A DNA stretch of 47,890 nt, taken from contig DXCV01000011.1 in the NCBI GenBank assembly GCA_019115825.1, positions 1-47,890 of the forward strand, given 5' to 3'. Made by a program: the position numbers and the translations under genes. This document shows, one piece after another, positions 9,210-18,805 of the stretch. Source of the stretch: Candidatus Bacteroides pullicola. GTDB lineage: Bacteria; Bacteroidota; Bacteroidia; Bacteroidales; Bacteroidaceae. Position 1 is the stretch's first letter; each line of letters begins with the position of its first letter. Below the pieces are notes generated by a model, which was not told the DNA's origin, did not search any database, and saw only the letters and a program-made list of their open reading frames with translations.

Positions 9210-12200
9210 ATGAGACAAGTTATTCCTCCCTTGAGGCGTGCCGGATTCACGGCTTTGTTTCTGTGCTTATTGCCACAGATGCAAGCATTGAATGCCGCAA
9301 CCGACACCGGACAGCATGCCACCGCAAATGGAAACGAAGTGTTCCAAGTCCCCACAACTCCCAAGATTTCGCTTATCGGCGGTGTGGCAGATGCCCGTAC
9401 TGACGAAGCCATCATCGGCGCAAGCATCAGCATCAAGGGAACCAACAGAGGAACCATCACAGACATCGACGGTAAATTCACCTTGGATGTGAACGTCGGC
9501 GACGTGCTGGTCATCTCTTACATCGGCTATCAAACCAAAGAAGTCACCGTGGAAGATGGCAAATTGCTGCTCATCACCCTGCGCGAAGACACAAAGATGC
9601 TGGAAGAAGTAGTGGTAACCGCCTACGGAAGCGGCCAAAAGAAAGCCAGTATGGTGGGTGCCGTGGAAACCATCCAACCGGCTGCCCTTGAAGTGCCTTC
9701 AGCCAACCTGTCCAACGCCTTTGCCGGCCGCTTGGCAGGCGTGGTGGCCATGCAACGCAGCGGCGCACCGGGAGCCGACGGCTCTACATTCTACATCCGA
9801 GGCATCTCCACCATCAGCGGTGCCACCAATCCGCTCATCATCCTGGACGGCGTGGAAATCTCGGCGGGAGACCTGGACCTCATTGACCCGGAAATCATCG
9901 AAAGCTTCTCCATCCTGAAGGACGCCACGGCAACGGCCATGTACGGTACGCGCGGTGCCAACGGTGTCATGATCGTCACGACCAAGACCGGCCGCAACAT
10001 CGACAAGCCCATCATCAACTTCCGCGTGGAAGGCAAGATGAACATGCCCACGAAGGTACAGGAACTGGTGGACGGCGTGACGTATATGAACCTCTTAACG
10101 AGGCCATCAGCAACGAGGGCAATACCAGCACCATCATCCCCTATACAGCCGACCAGATTGAAGGCACACGCCTGGGACTGAACCCCTACATCTTCCCCAA
10201 CGTAGACTGGTATGACGAGGTGTTCAAGTCGCACTCGTTCGACGAGAGCGTCAATGTGAACATCCGCGGCGGCGGCAGATACGTGGACTACTTCTCCAGC
10301 ATTACCGTCAATCACCTGACGGGCATGATCAAGGACCGCTCCTCGGACTTCACCTCGTACAACAACAGCATCAACATCATGCGCTATGCGTTCCAAAACA
10401 ACGTCAACGCCTACCTGACGCCCACCACACGCCTCTCGCTGCGACTGAACGTGCAGTTGCGTGACGGACGCCAGCCCAACCTTGGCGTGCAGGACCTCTT
10501 CACGCAGGTGCTCAACACCAGCCCGACGGAAGCACCCGTCTACTTCCCCGACGATGGCATCGCCTCAAGCACCAAATGGGGTACGACGGACCGTGTAAAT
10601 CCGGGCCAGCGCACCAACCCCGTGGCAGCCTTGTCCAACGGATATACCGACACCTTTGCCAGCACCGTGGTGGCAGCCTTGGAATTCGACCAGAAACTGG
10701 ACTTCATCACCGAGGGCCTGTCTTTCCGCGCACTGGCTTCGTTCAAGAACTATTCCTACAACGCCATGGGCGCCAGCTCCAGTTGGAACGGTTACCACTT
10801 GGCCGATTACTGGGTGGACGAGAACGGCCAATACCAATACACAACCTCACTGAACACAGGCAACGCCGGCGAATCGGACACCAGCCTGAAACCCACCGTA
10901 GGCAACAGCGGAGACCGCCGTTTCTACTTCCAGACTTACATAGACTATACGCGTTCGTTCGGCCTGCACGACGTGAACGCCATGTTCCTCTACAACCAGG
11001 ACGAACAGGTCATCCATCTGACATCGGCCAACCTCATCAACTCCCTGCCTTACCGCAAGCAAGGTATCGCCGCCCGTATGTCATACGCTTATGACGGCAA
11101 GTATTTGGCCGAAATCAACATGGGCTACAACGGCTCAGAGAACTTTGCCAAAGGACACCGCTGGGGCTTCTTCCCCTCCATTGCCTTGGGATACAACATC
11201 AGCGAGGAACCCTTCTTCGAACCTCTGCTGCCGGTCATCTCCAAACTGAAAATCCGCGGTTCGTGGGGTAAGGTCGGTAACGACGACATCGGCGCCGAAC
11301 GCTTCGCCTACCTGCCCATCATCAACATGGGCAACCGCGGCTACCAAACCGGCTACACGGGCAACCGTACTTCTTATTCCGGTCCCAGCTACGGGCGCTA
11401 TGCCAACACGGACCTGACATGGGAAGTCGGCGAGAAAATCAATACCGGTATGGACATGACGCTCTTCCGTTCGCTGAACCTGACCCTTGAGTTCTTCCGC
11501 GAGAACCGTGAGAACATCTTCCAACGCCGTACTACCGTGCCCGGTTATATCGGCGTGGGCAGCACCACGATTCTGGGCAACTTCGCCGCCGTGCGCAACC
11601 AAGGTGCCGAACTGTCACTGGACTACAACAAGCAATTCGGCAAAGACTGGTTCGTAAGTTTCAAGGGTACCTTCACCTACGCCCACAACGAAATCACCAA
11701 GTACGACGAGTCGCCCATGTACGACTTCCAGAGCTACATCGGACAGTCCGTCAACATGAACGGCCTGCTGGTTTCCGACGGCCTGTTTGCCACCGACGAA
11801 GAAGCCGCCAATGCCAACCAGCAGATTGGTAGCATCCTGGGCGCAGGAGACATCAAATACAAGGATATCTCCGGCGACGGCATCATCAACAGCAACGACT
11901 GGATTTGGCAAGGTCATCCCACCGTGCCCGAAATCGTCTACGGTTTCGGCCCGTCCATTAAGTGGAAGAACTTGGACTTCTCGTTCTTCTTCCAAGACCA
12001 ACCGCCAACGCGAGCTGAACGCCATCAATGGAAGAACCTGGACTTCTCGTTCTTCTTCCAAGGTGTGGCACGCACATCCTTGGTCATGAGCGACTTCCAC
12101 CCCTTCGGAACCAACAGCGTGCGCAATGTGCTGCAATGGATTGCCGACGAACGTTGGTCGCCCGAAAATCCGGACGTGAACGCCACTTACCCGCGTCTCA

Positions 12201-12460
12201 CCATGTCCACCTCGGCCAACAACCAAGTCGGATCCGACTATTGGCTGCGTAACGCTTCCTTCTTGAAACTGAAGAACGCCGAAATCGGCTACACGCACAA
12301 GAATATGCGCTTCTACGTAAGTGGCATGAACCTGCTCACCATCTCTCCCTTCAAATACTAGGATCCGGAACAAGGCGGCGGAAACGGCATGATGTATCCC
12401 ACGCAACGCACGTTTAACGTCGGTTTCCAGATGACAATAGATACAGGTAAGAAAAGATAA
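9210..12460 (+). pseudogene. SusC-like TonB-dependent outer-membrane transporter, broken
   Basis: SusC proteins import glycans or peptides across the outer membrane together with SusD. The N-terminus has a signal-like start, a carboxypeptidase-regulatory-like domain (GTITDIDGKFTLDV), a TonB-box-like EEVVVTAYG and the plug (YGTRGANGVMIVTTK). Three lesions are visible. A one-base deletion near 10095-10096 shifts YMNL into a wrong frame; the correct frame resumes at NEAISNEG. A 66-bp in-frame duplication with foreign-looking intervening sequence lies around 11963-12062. A TAG at 12359-12361 replaces an expected Trp (FKY-stop-DPEQGGG), after which the frame continues 32 codons to TAA 12460. Without the lesions it would be about 1080 residues, normal for SusC. 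Sequencing or assembly error is possible. Confidence 0.85.
11963..12062 (+). repeat. 34-bp direct repeat inside susC, 66-bp period
   Basis: The segment at 11963-11996 recurs at 12029-12062 with one difference (cttgg versus cctgg). Both copies encode WKNLDFSFFFQ. The 32 bp between them encode DQPPTRAERHQ-like sequence that does not resemble SusC. The insertion is exactly 22 codons, so it preserves frame. Confidence 0.92.
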
Positions 12461-12480
12461 CCCCCATTAGCAACAGAAAT

Positions 12481-14415
12481 ATGAAAAAGTTACGTAAATA
12501 TCTACTTCTCGGTCTGTTCGCCTGCAACCTCACTGCCTGCGACTACCTTGACATCGTACCCAACGAGACAGCTACAGAAGAAGACTTGTTCGAATCGACG
12601 GAGGCTGCCTTGCGCTACCTCTACAGCTGCTATTCGTATATGCCAGCATCCGAAAATACCCACACCAGCATCAGCACAGCCGGCGATGAAATCGTCAGCT
12701 GCTTTGGTGGCGAACCGGCCCAGCTCTATTTCCAGGGCGGTTACTCCGGCTCCAACCTGGGCAATGTGGAAGCCTATTATAATAATATGTATATCGGCAT
12801 CCGCCAGTGCTACCTGCTGAAGGAAAGCATCGCCTCCGTGCCGGGCATCACTCAGGAAACCATTGATGACTACACCAACCAGGCCGACTTCCTGATTGCC
12901 TACTATCACATGGTACTGCTGCAGCACTACGGCCCCATCATCCTGGTCAAGTCTCTGCCCAGCACCACGACGCCTGCCAATGAGTTCCTCCCCCGCTCCA
13001 CCTACGACGAATGCGCCGACTGGATTGCCGGCGAATTCAAGCGTCTGAGCGAACTGCTTCCGGCCGAGCGTACCGGCAGCGACTACGGACTGGCCACCTC
13101 GGTAGCCGCCATGGCCCTGCGTTCCCGCGTATTGCTCTACAAGGCTTCTCCGCTGTTCAACGGCAACTCCGAATTCTATAGCACCTTCACCAACCCGGAC
13201 GGTACGCAACTCATCTCGCAGACGTTCGACCGCAACAAGTACAAGGAAGCTGCCGACGCCGCTTTGGAGGCCATCAACTTTGCAGAGTCGCACGGCTACT
13301 CGCTGTTCACCTCGGCAGAGGGAAGCAGCATCAGCACCATTGCCGCACCCTATCCGCAAGACCCCGTGCAACGCCGCCTGCGCCTGCTCAACACCGACGA
13401 GTATTCGCGCGAGGTATTGTGGGCCAACACCCGTTCGGAACCGGCCTACAGTATTCAGAGCAAGTCGCGTCCCTTCCTGATTTGGGGAGCTGGATACGGC
13501 ACTTCGCTGAAAATGGTGGAACGCTTCTATACCGAGAACGGACTGCCCATTGACGAAGACCCAGACTTTGACTACGAAGGACGCTACGGCACCACCATCC
13601 TGGACGATGACACCCGCGGCGAAGGCATCACCCTGAAGCTGCACGACCAGCGCGAACCGCGCTTCTATGCCTGGGTGGCTTTCCACAACGGATTCTATGA
13701 ATGCAGAAGTGCCCGCGTCGTGAGCGGAGCACAAGAGCTGGTAACCAACGGAGCTTACTGGGAAAGCCAGGAACGGTCGGACGGCGACAACCAACGCTGG
13801 CGCACCAACTTCACCAAAAACAGCAACTGTGGCAAGGGCGGACGCACCAACAACTATTCTATGACGGGCTACCTGAACAAGAAAGGCGTACGTCCCGACT
13901 ACCAAGCGCCTGCTTCGGAATCGGCTCCTACACAAGACTATCCGAAACCCATCATCCGCTTGGGCGAAGTCTACCTGAACTATGCCGAAGCCTGCGTGGG
14001 TTATGGCGAAAGCAGCTATGTGGCAGACGGCATGGAGAAGCTGAACGCCCTCCGCGAACGTGCCGGCATACCGGACGTGCTGACCGCTTGGGCGCGTGCC
14101 AAGCACCCCATCACCAGCTATGATACCGCCGTATCTGACGGACGCCTGATGGATATCGTGGTGCGCGAGCGCATGATTGAACTGTACATGGAAGGCCATA
14201 ACTTCTGGGACCTGCGCCGTTGGAAGATTGCCGAAGAGAACATGGGCACCCTCCAACAAGGCCTGAACGTGGAAGGAACCACCGACGAAGAACTGCTGCA
14301 AGTGGTGACAATCAGCCAGCCGCGCAGCTTCATCTCGCCAGCCTACTACCTGATGCCTATCCCCAACGCACAGATCAGCACCAACAAGCAGATGGTGCAG
14401 AACCCCGGTTATTAA
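12481..14415 (+). CDS. SusD-like outer-membrane lipoprotein
   Basis: SusD-family proteins are surface lipoproteins that cap the SusC transporter and bind the nutrient. The 644-residue product has a lipoprotein signal (MKKLRKYLLLGLFACNLTAC; lipobox LTAC). It continues into the usual DYLDIVPNE start, a TPR-like scaffold, and the C-terminal signatures RLGEVYLNYAEA and RERMIELYMEGHNFWDLRRW. It starts 20 bp after the end of the susC frame and is intact, although its partner is broken. No glycoside hydrolase, sulfatase or regulator lies nearby, so the substrate cannot be inferred. Confidence 0.95.
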   Translation: MKKLRKYLLLGLFACNLTACDYLDIVPNETATEEDLFESTEAALRYLYSCYSYMPASENTHTSISTAGDEIVSCFGGEPAQLYFQGGYSGSNLGNVEAYYNNMYIGIRQCYLLKESIASVPGITQETIDDYTNQADFLIAYYHMVLLQHYGPIILVKSLPSTTTPANEFLPRSTYDECADWIAGEFKRLSELLPAERTGSDYGLATSVAAMALRSRVLLYKASPLFNGNSEFYSTFTNPDGTQLISQTFDRNKYKEAADAALEAINFAESHGYSLFTSAEGSSISTIAAPYPQDPVQRRLRLLNTDEYSREVLWANTRSEPAYSIQSKSRPFLIWGAGYGTSLKMVERFYTENGLPIDEDPDFDYEGRYGTTILDDDTRGEGITLKLHDQREPRFYAWVAFHNGFYECRSARVVSGAQELVTNGAYWESQERSDGDNQRWRTNFTKNSNCGKGGRTNNYSMTGYLNKKGVRPDYQAPASESAPTQDYPKPIIRLGEVYLNYAEACVGYGESSYVADGMEKLNALRERAGIPDVLTAWARAKHPITSYDTAVSDGRLMDIVVRERMIELYMEGHNFWDLRRWKIAEENMGTLQQGLNVEGTTDEELLQVVTISQPRSFISPAYYLMPIPNAQISTNKQMVQNPGY

Positions 14416-14463
14416 TAGCATACATATTGCATTCATTGGTCTGACTCCCTATAGGGGAGAATC

Positions 14464-14503
14464 GAGAGGGCGTGTCGCAATGAAGATGCGCCCTCTTTTT
14501 TCG
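14464..14503 (+). terminator. rho-independent terminator after susD
   Basis: AGAGGGCG (14465-14472) pairs with CGCCCTCT (14489-14496) and is followed by a T run. It ends the susC/susD transcript before the convergent minus-strand operon. Confidence 0.85.
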
Positions 14504-14660
14504 TCAATTACAAAAAAGAACAAACTTATTGAGGTCTCTTGCGCACGTCCTCAATCCGTATGATCCCCCATTGCTCGTCCAGGTTATTAAATGCGAAAAG
14601 CGGATTCCCCGGACAAATGCCTGAGAAATCCGCGCCACTGAAAAATCGCCGGACAAAATA

Positions 14661-15419
14661 TCAGCCTTCCAGCATTTTTTCCAATTCTTCGTCCGAAATA
14701 TCTTCCAACGAACCACCTTCTTCCTGCGAAGCCAGCAACTCCTGAGCCACCACAGCAGCGGGCTTGCTGACGGTCTCGCAATCTTCATAACCGGACAAAT
14801 CGGCATTCGCATCAACCGGCAAGCCTTCATCGGTAAAGGTCTTTTGGTAATCTGAAATCAAATTCAGGTATTCCCTGCGCAACTTCATCTGCTTCTTGAT
14901 TTCCTTGATGTCACCCGAAGAGGCCAACAGACCCGTGGCAGCTCCGATACCAGCACCAAGCCAAGCCTTTTTCTTGGATCCTCCGGAAGCCTTGGCTGTC
15001 AATGCACCCGCAGCAGCTCCAACGCCCATCTTCAGCAAGATGGCACCACCCGACTTCAACGCTGCAGCAAGATGCTTCTTAGCTGTATTCGGATCGCAAA
15101 CCTTATCATTCTGGTCATAAACACGATACGTATAACGGACCGTCTGATCTTCGTTTCGGATGGTATCTCCGTTCTCGTCTGTTTCCACCATCTGTACCAC
15201 ACGATAACTGGGCAGATTCGCTAAGAAATCCTTGGTGGAAATGGTATCTTCAGGAACAGTGGCAGCATCTGTATCGGCTTCAGCCTGGGCATCCGTCGTA
15301 CCCACCACCGTGTCTGCAGCCTTCTTCAGTTTCTTCAAGAATCCCTGTGCCGAAGCACCCGTAACGCAAAAAGCCATCAATGCCAATGCGCATGCGCTCT
15401 TCAAAATAAATCTTTTCAT
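14661..15419 (-). CDS. secreted glycine-zipper protein, last gene of the tubulin-like operon
   Basis: A 252-residue protein of unknown function. It has a signal peptide (MKRFILKSACALALMAFCV then ASAQG) and an acidic, Thr/Ala-rich stretch. Around residues 125-170 there is a Gly/Ala-rich double segment (GVGAAAGALTAKASGG and GAGIGAATGLLASSG) like the glycine-zipper regions of outer-membrane-associated proteins. The C-terminal region is acidic and helical (EEGGSLEDISDEELEKML). It is eighth and last in the operon, 29 bp after the preceding gene. I do not recognise a named family beyond the glycine zipper. It could insert into or oligomerise at a membrane. Confidence 0.75.
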   Translation of the reverse strand: MKRFILKSACALALMAFCVTGASAQGFLKKLKKAADTVVGTTDAQAEADTDAATVPEDTISTKDFLANLPSYRVVQMVETDENGDTIRNEDQTVRYTYRVYDQNDKVCDPNTAKKHLAAALKSGGAILLKMGVGAAAGALTAKASGGSKKKAWLGAGIGAATGLLASSGDIKEIKKQMKLRREYLNLISDYQKTFTDEGLPVDANADLSGYEDCETVSKPAAVVAQELLASQEEGGSLEDISDEELEKMLEG

Positions 15420-15448
15420 ACGTAAATTGTTTAATAATTGATTAATGA

Positions 15449-17023
15449 TTATTTGGTATACATTTTCACCCGGAACTGTTTCTTCATATAAGTGCCCCTT
15501 GCCTGACGCATCAGTTCCTCAAACGTCATATAGACAATCTTCTGCCCCGAATCCTCCTTGGGACGGAACAAAATTCCGGTAGGCAAGTTCGTACGATCCA
15601 GTTCGATTTCGGCAATACCGTCCATACCGGACTGACCCACCTGCTGGAAGTTATACCCCTCTTTACGGACCATACGGCGAAACTTCTTGTCGGACGAGAA
15701 AGTATTGGATGATATGCGTTCAACCCCGCGATAAATCCACACCTCCACACCAGGAATAGGATTACCTTCGGAGAATGTCAGCCACTCAACAAAGGTGAAC
15801 TTTACTTGCAAGCCCATATCGTCCAACAAGTTCTCCAACAAATCCACACGCTTCAAGTAGTAGTCATCCGGATTGAACTTGTAGAGCTGTTGCAAATACT
15901 CAATACCATACGACGCATAGTCCGCCACTTCGGCCTGGGTGGCCTCGCCCTGCTTTTTCAACTCGGCAATCTTCCGAAAGCAACGGAAAGACAGCAGGTC
16001 ATACTGAGCACACGAGTCGCATAAACTGATGGCTGACTGAATGACCGGCTTCATTTCTCCAACCACGCTTTCCCCGGTCTGCAAGGCTTTGTCATACGCT
16101 TCGCGCGCTGCTTTGTACTTGCGCATCCCGAAAAGACGGCTGCCCTCATCCATCAGGGCGCTGCACTGCGTGGTAAAGACTTCCTTTTCCACCACGATGG
16201 GCAATACGACATAACGACGTTTGGCACGAGGCGATAAATCTGCAATGCCGACAGACAAGTAATTGGTACCGTCACCATAAAGCTCCACGCTGGACATGGC
16301 CGACAAACGGGCTTCGGCCTCTTGCTGCTGCTTTTCCAACTGATCCAGTTCATTCCACTCTGGCGCATCCGGCTCCAGCGAGTCCATCATCCGATCCAAT
16401 TCAGCCAAACGCAGACCGATACGTTCCACACTGCTCCGGGCCTCATCCAGCTTGGCCAAAGGAATCACGACATTGATGACCAGCAACGACGTGTCCGCCT
16501 TGCTGATTTGGCTCGTGACCTGCGCCTGCAATTCAGGCGGGCACTTCACTTTCAGACTCTTGATGGTAGAGGTAAATTCCAATGCCGCTTCCGAAGCATT
16601 AAAGTGGACGTCGTTAGCTTGCGTCTGTTCTTCAAAACGGATGGGATGCGACACCTCCTCCAAACGATAAGCCTGCAGATAGTCTGGATTCTTCAGAGTG
16701 ATCAGCAAAGGCGCTTTGTAAGGAATGCCCATCCGGCTCACCTCCAATTTAGGTTGCTTCGTGTCGCGCGCATCAATAATGACGTGGTAACGGTAATATC
16801 CATCCAGTCCCTTTCCATTAAGCGTAATGGTAGGCGGATAAGCTAAATTAGTTGCCGATATAACCAAGTCTTTATGCTTCGAAAGAATGAGTACGCCCCG
16901 ATTGCCGTCCAGCATCTCGAAACTGTCCTCCTCAGGACAACGGTTCAGTTCGTTGGTACCCACCTGTGCCATCAATGGCAAAGCCAGGCACAACAGGCAT
17001 CCTATCCAAAACAGTCGTTTCAT
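15449..17023 (-). CDS. secreted protein of unknown function, tubulin-like operon
   Basis: About 524 residues with a signal peptide (MKRLFWIGCLLCLALPLMAQ). The middle contains a long charged helical stretch (around LDRMMDSLEPDAPEWNELDQ onward), possibly coiled coil. A TPR-like segment follows (GSRLFGMRKYKAAREAYDKAL), and the end is beta-rich and may hold a PEGA- or Ig-like fold (NPIPGVEVWIYRGVERI). The frame opens at ATG 17045-17047, overlapping the previous stop by one base, but the signal peptide starts naturally at ATG 17023. Both starts would give a secreted protein. No enzyme motif is seen. A structural or adaptor role in the envelope is inferred from the TPR-like region and the operon context. 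Confidence 0.75.
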   Translation of the reverse strand: MKRLFWIGCLLCLALPLMAQVGTNELNRCPEEDSFEMLDGNRGVLILSKHKDLVISATNLAYPPTITLNGKGLDGYYRYHVIIDARDTKQPKLEVSRMGIPYKAPLLITLKNPDYLQAYRLEEVSHPIRFEEQTQANDVHFNASEAALEFTSTIKSLKVKCPPELQAQVTSQISKADTSLLVINVVIPLAKLDEARSSVERIGLRLAELDRMMDSLEPDAPEWNELDQLEKQQQEAEARLSAMSSVELYGDGTNYLSVGIADLSPRAKRRYVVLPIVVEKEVFTTQCSALMDEGSRLFGMRKYKAAREAYDKALQTGESVVGEMKPVIQSAISLCDSCAQYDLLSFRCFRKIAELKKQGEATQAEVADYASYGIEYLQQLYKFNPDDYYLKRVDLLENLLDDMGLQVKFTFVEWLTFSEGNPIPGVEVWIYRGVERISSNTFSSDKKFRRMVRKEGYNFQQVGQSGMDGIAEIELDRTNLPTGILFRPKEDSGQKIVYMTFEELMRQARGTYMKKQFRVKMYTK

Positions 17024-17046
17024 AGCAATATCTGTTTTTAAGATCA

Positions 17047-18066
17047 TCAGAGATTAAAGCCTCCCAAAGTAGAAATATCATCATCGGGTTCCTGGCGCTG
17101 CCCGCCAACCCATTCCGGTTGCCAGGTACGCACGTGTATGATCGGGCTACCACCATTCTCAGGAAATTCCCACAACAAAAAAAGGTAGCCTTCATCGCTA
17201 TAGGTACTGGAATTCCACTCCTGATGTAGACGCACACCATACATATTGCGGTTCTTTTCTGAACGGGTAATACCTGCACATCCACCTGTCTCGCCGTTGT
17301 CGCCTATCTCGCTGAACTTGACGTTGATCCACTTGTTACGAGCGAAAGCTTTCCGCAAATTACGGATATACTGTTCCTTGCTCTGTTTATTATACACCAC
17401 CTTCTGCCGCATGAAATTGTTATCCTTATTGGGACGAACCGTAACAACCGTTCCTGTAATAATGAGGGCATCATCGCTAAAAAGCTGATCGATGAACTCT
17501 ATATCTTTCTGGTTATAAGCCGTACGGAAACGTTCGATGTATTGCATGATAACCATCTGCTTCTCTTTCTCCACCACGCTACCGCAATGTTCCAGGCTTT
17601 CCGAAAGATGGGCGTCCAATGCCAGGCGGAAATCAGTCAGACGTCCCCGCGCGTCAAATTCGACAATAGCCTCTTGGTAGGTTCCTACCCCAAAGTCTTC
17701 CTCTTGCGGCGTGATAATAAGAGGAATATGGCTCACCATCATCGTGCCGTCCCTGAATACCCAGCAACGCTCCACCACCTCCTCGTCATCGCAATAGAAC
17801 GGCGTAACCGCCCACAAACGCAACAGCGAACGGAGCGAGAACTCATCCATGGGCAGACCATTGGTGGTCAAGATTGTTTTGGCCTGCTGGGCGCGATTGA
17901 TTTCGGTCAGCACCTGTCCTAAGTTGCGTGCTGCAGTCTCCAAGGCTGCCGGACGGTCTACCCCCTCGTCAATGGTCAAGGTCACTTCCACCGCCTTACT
18001 ATCGTTCACCCCCCACACAAAACAAGCTGCCAGGATGAACATCATTCGTATCAGTTTCATTTTCAT
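17047..18066 (-). CDS. secreted NTF2-like-domain protein, tubulin-like operon
   Basis: A 339-residue protein with a signal peptide (MKMKLIRMMFILAACFVWG). The C-terminal half resembles an NTF2/SnoaL-like fold: it includes IERFRTAYNQKDIEFIDQLF followed by DDALIITG, the typical helix-then-strand start of such domains. It lacks a recognisable catalytic set, so a binding role is more likely than an enzyme. The N-terminal half is unknown. Its stop codon overlaps an ATG of the next gene by one base, suggesting translational coupling, and it begins 52 bp after the gene upstream. Confidence 0.7.
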   Translation of the reverse strand: MKMKLIRMMFILAACFVWGVNDSKAVEVTLTIDEGVDRPAALETAARNLGQVLTEINRAQQAKTILTTNGLPMDEFSLRSLLRLWAVTPFYCDDEEVVERCWVFRDGTMMVSHIPLIITPQEEDFGVGTYQEAIVEFDARGRLTDFRLALDAHLSESLEHCGSVVEKEKQMVIMQYIERFRTAYNQKDIEFIDQLFSDDALIITGTVVTVRPNKDNNFMRQKVVYNKQSKEQYIRNLRKAFARNKWINVKFSEIGDNGETGGCAGITRSEKNRNMYGVRLHQEWNSSTYSDEGYLFLLWEFPENGGSPIIHVRTWQPEWVGGQRQEPDDDISTLGGFNL

Positions 18067-18118
18067 TTTGTCTGTATAAATATAGTATTAATGTCTATGG
18101 AATTGTCACACAAGCCTT

Positions 18119-18805
18119 TCATTCCATCTGAATACCAATGGCGCCGCACCCCCGATAATTAGCAATACCATCGGGTTTGTTGGTCTTCACATTCAAACGC
18201 TCAGGTCCAGGCGTCAACACAGCCACCACTTGGGCATCTTTGTTGTAAATCACCAGGTAACACGCATCCGGATTGTCCAACGAAGCATAACGGGCATAAT
18301 CCGCTATCTTGCCCTCAGCCTTCAACTGCTTCACCATTTCAGCCATCTTGAAATAATCCGTAAAACCGGCCACGACACGGATGGCCTCCGGTAGGGCAGG
18401 CTGCAACTTTTCTTCCACAGCCGGAAGGTTCTCATTGGCAATAACCACCGCATTTTCCGTAGGTAAGATGTCGCTCTTCTTGACATAAACGAAATAGCGG
18501 AACATATTGCTGCCACGAGGCATAGAAAGCTGGGTCCACAATTCCTTGCGGTTGTTCACCACCAGGTTGGCACTGCCTTTCATTTTCTTCTGCGTGGCCA
18601 CCCATTTATTTACTTCGTCATACAGGCGCTCTTCGGCATAGGCGCGGGCATCCGCCTCCGTGGGGGCGGTAGATTCCGCATAAATGTATTGCGAACTCTT
18701 CTTGATTTTATTGATTTGCTTTTTCACATCGTCCACGTCGCCCGCCCATACGGCAGACAACGACAGACAAGCCAAAACAAACATCATCAGTATTCTTCTA
18801 TTCAT
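18119..18805 (-). CDS. secreted protein of unknown function, tubulin-like operon
   Basis: A 228-residue protein with a signal peptide (MNRRILMMFVLACLSLSAVWA). A Lys-rich helical region follows (DDVKKQINKIKKSSQYIYAE), then EARAYAEERL-like sequence (here DARAYAEERLYDEVNKWV). This pattern is seen in LPP20- or SIMPL-like envelope proteins of Bacteroidetes, but I cannot assign a family with confidence. No lipobox and no catalytic motif are visible. The start overlaps the upstream gene's stop by 4 bp (ATGA), which indicates coupled translation. Confidence 0.7.
   Translation of the reverse strand: MNRRILMMFVLACLSLSAVWAGDVDDVKKQINKIKKSSQYIYAESTAPTEADARAYAEERLYDEVNKWVATQKKMKGSANLVVNNRKELWTQLSMPRGSNMFRYFVYVKKSDILPTENAVVIANENLPAVEEKLQPALPEAIRVVAGFTDYFKMAEMVKQLKAEGKIADYARYASLDNPDACYLVIYNKDAQVVAVLTPGPERLNVKTNKPDGIANYRGCGAIGIQME

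Noticed and set aside
12502..14436. Minus-strand open frame of 644 codons opposite susD
   Set aside because: Shadow of the SusD gene; no start context or recognisable domain.
14525..14660. Readthrough extension of the glycine-zipper gene (44 codons in frame after its stop)
   Set aside because: The stretch ends LDEQWGIIRIEDVRKRPQ and looks protein-like, but 44 open codons are not significant by chance and no family match was recognised.
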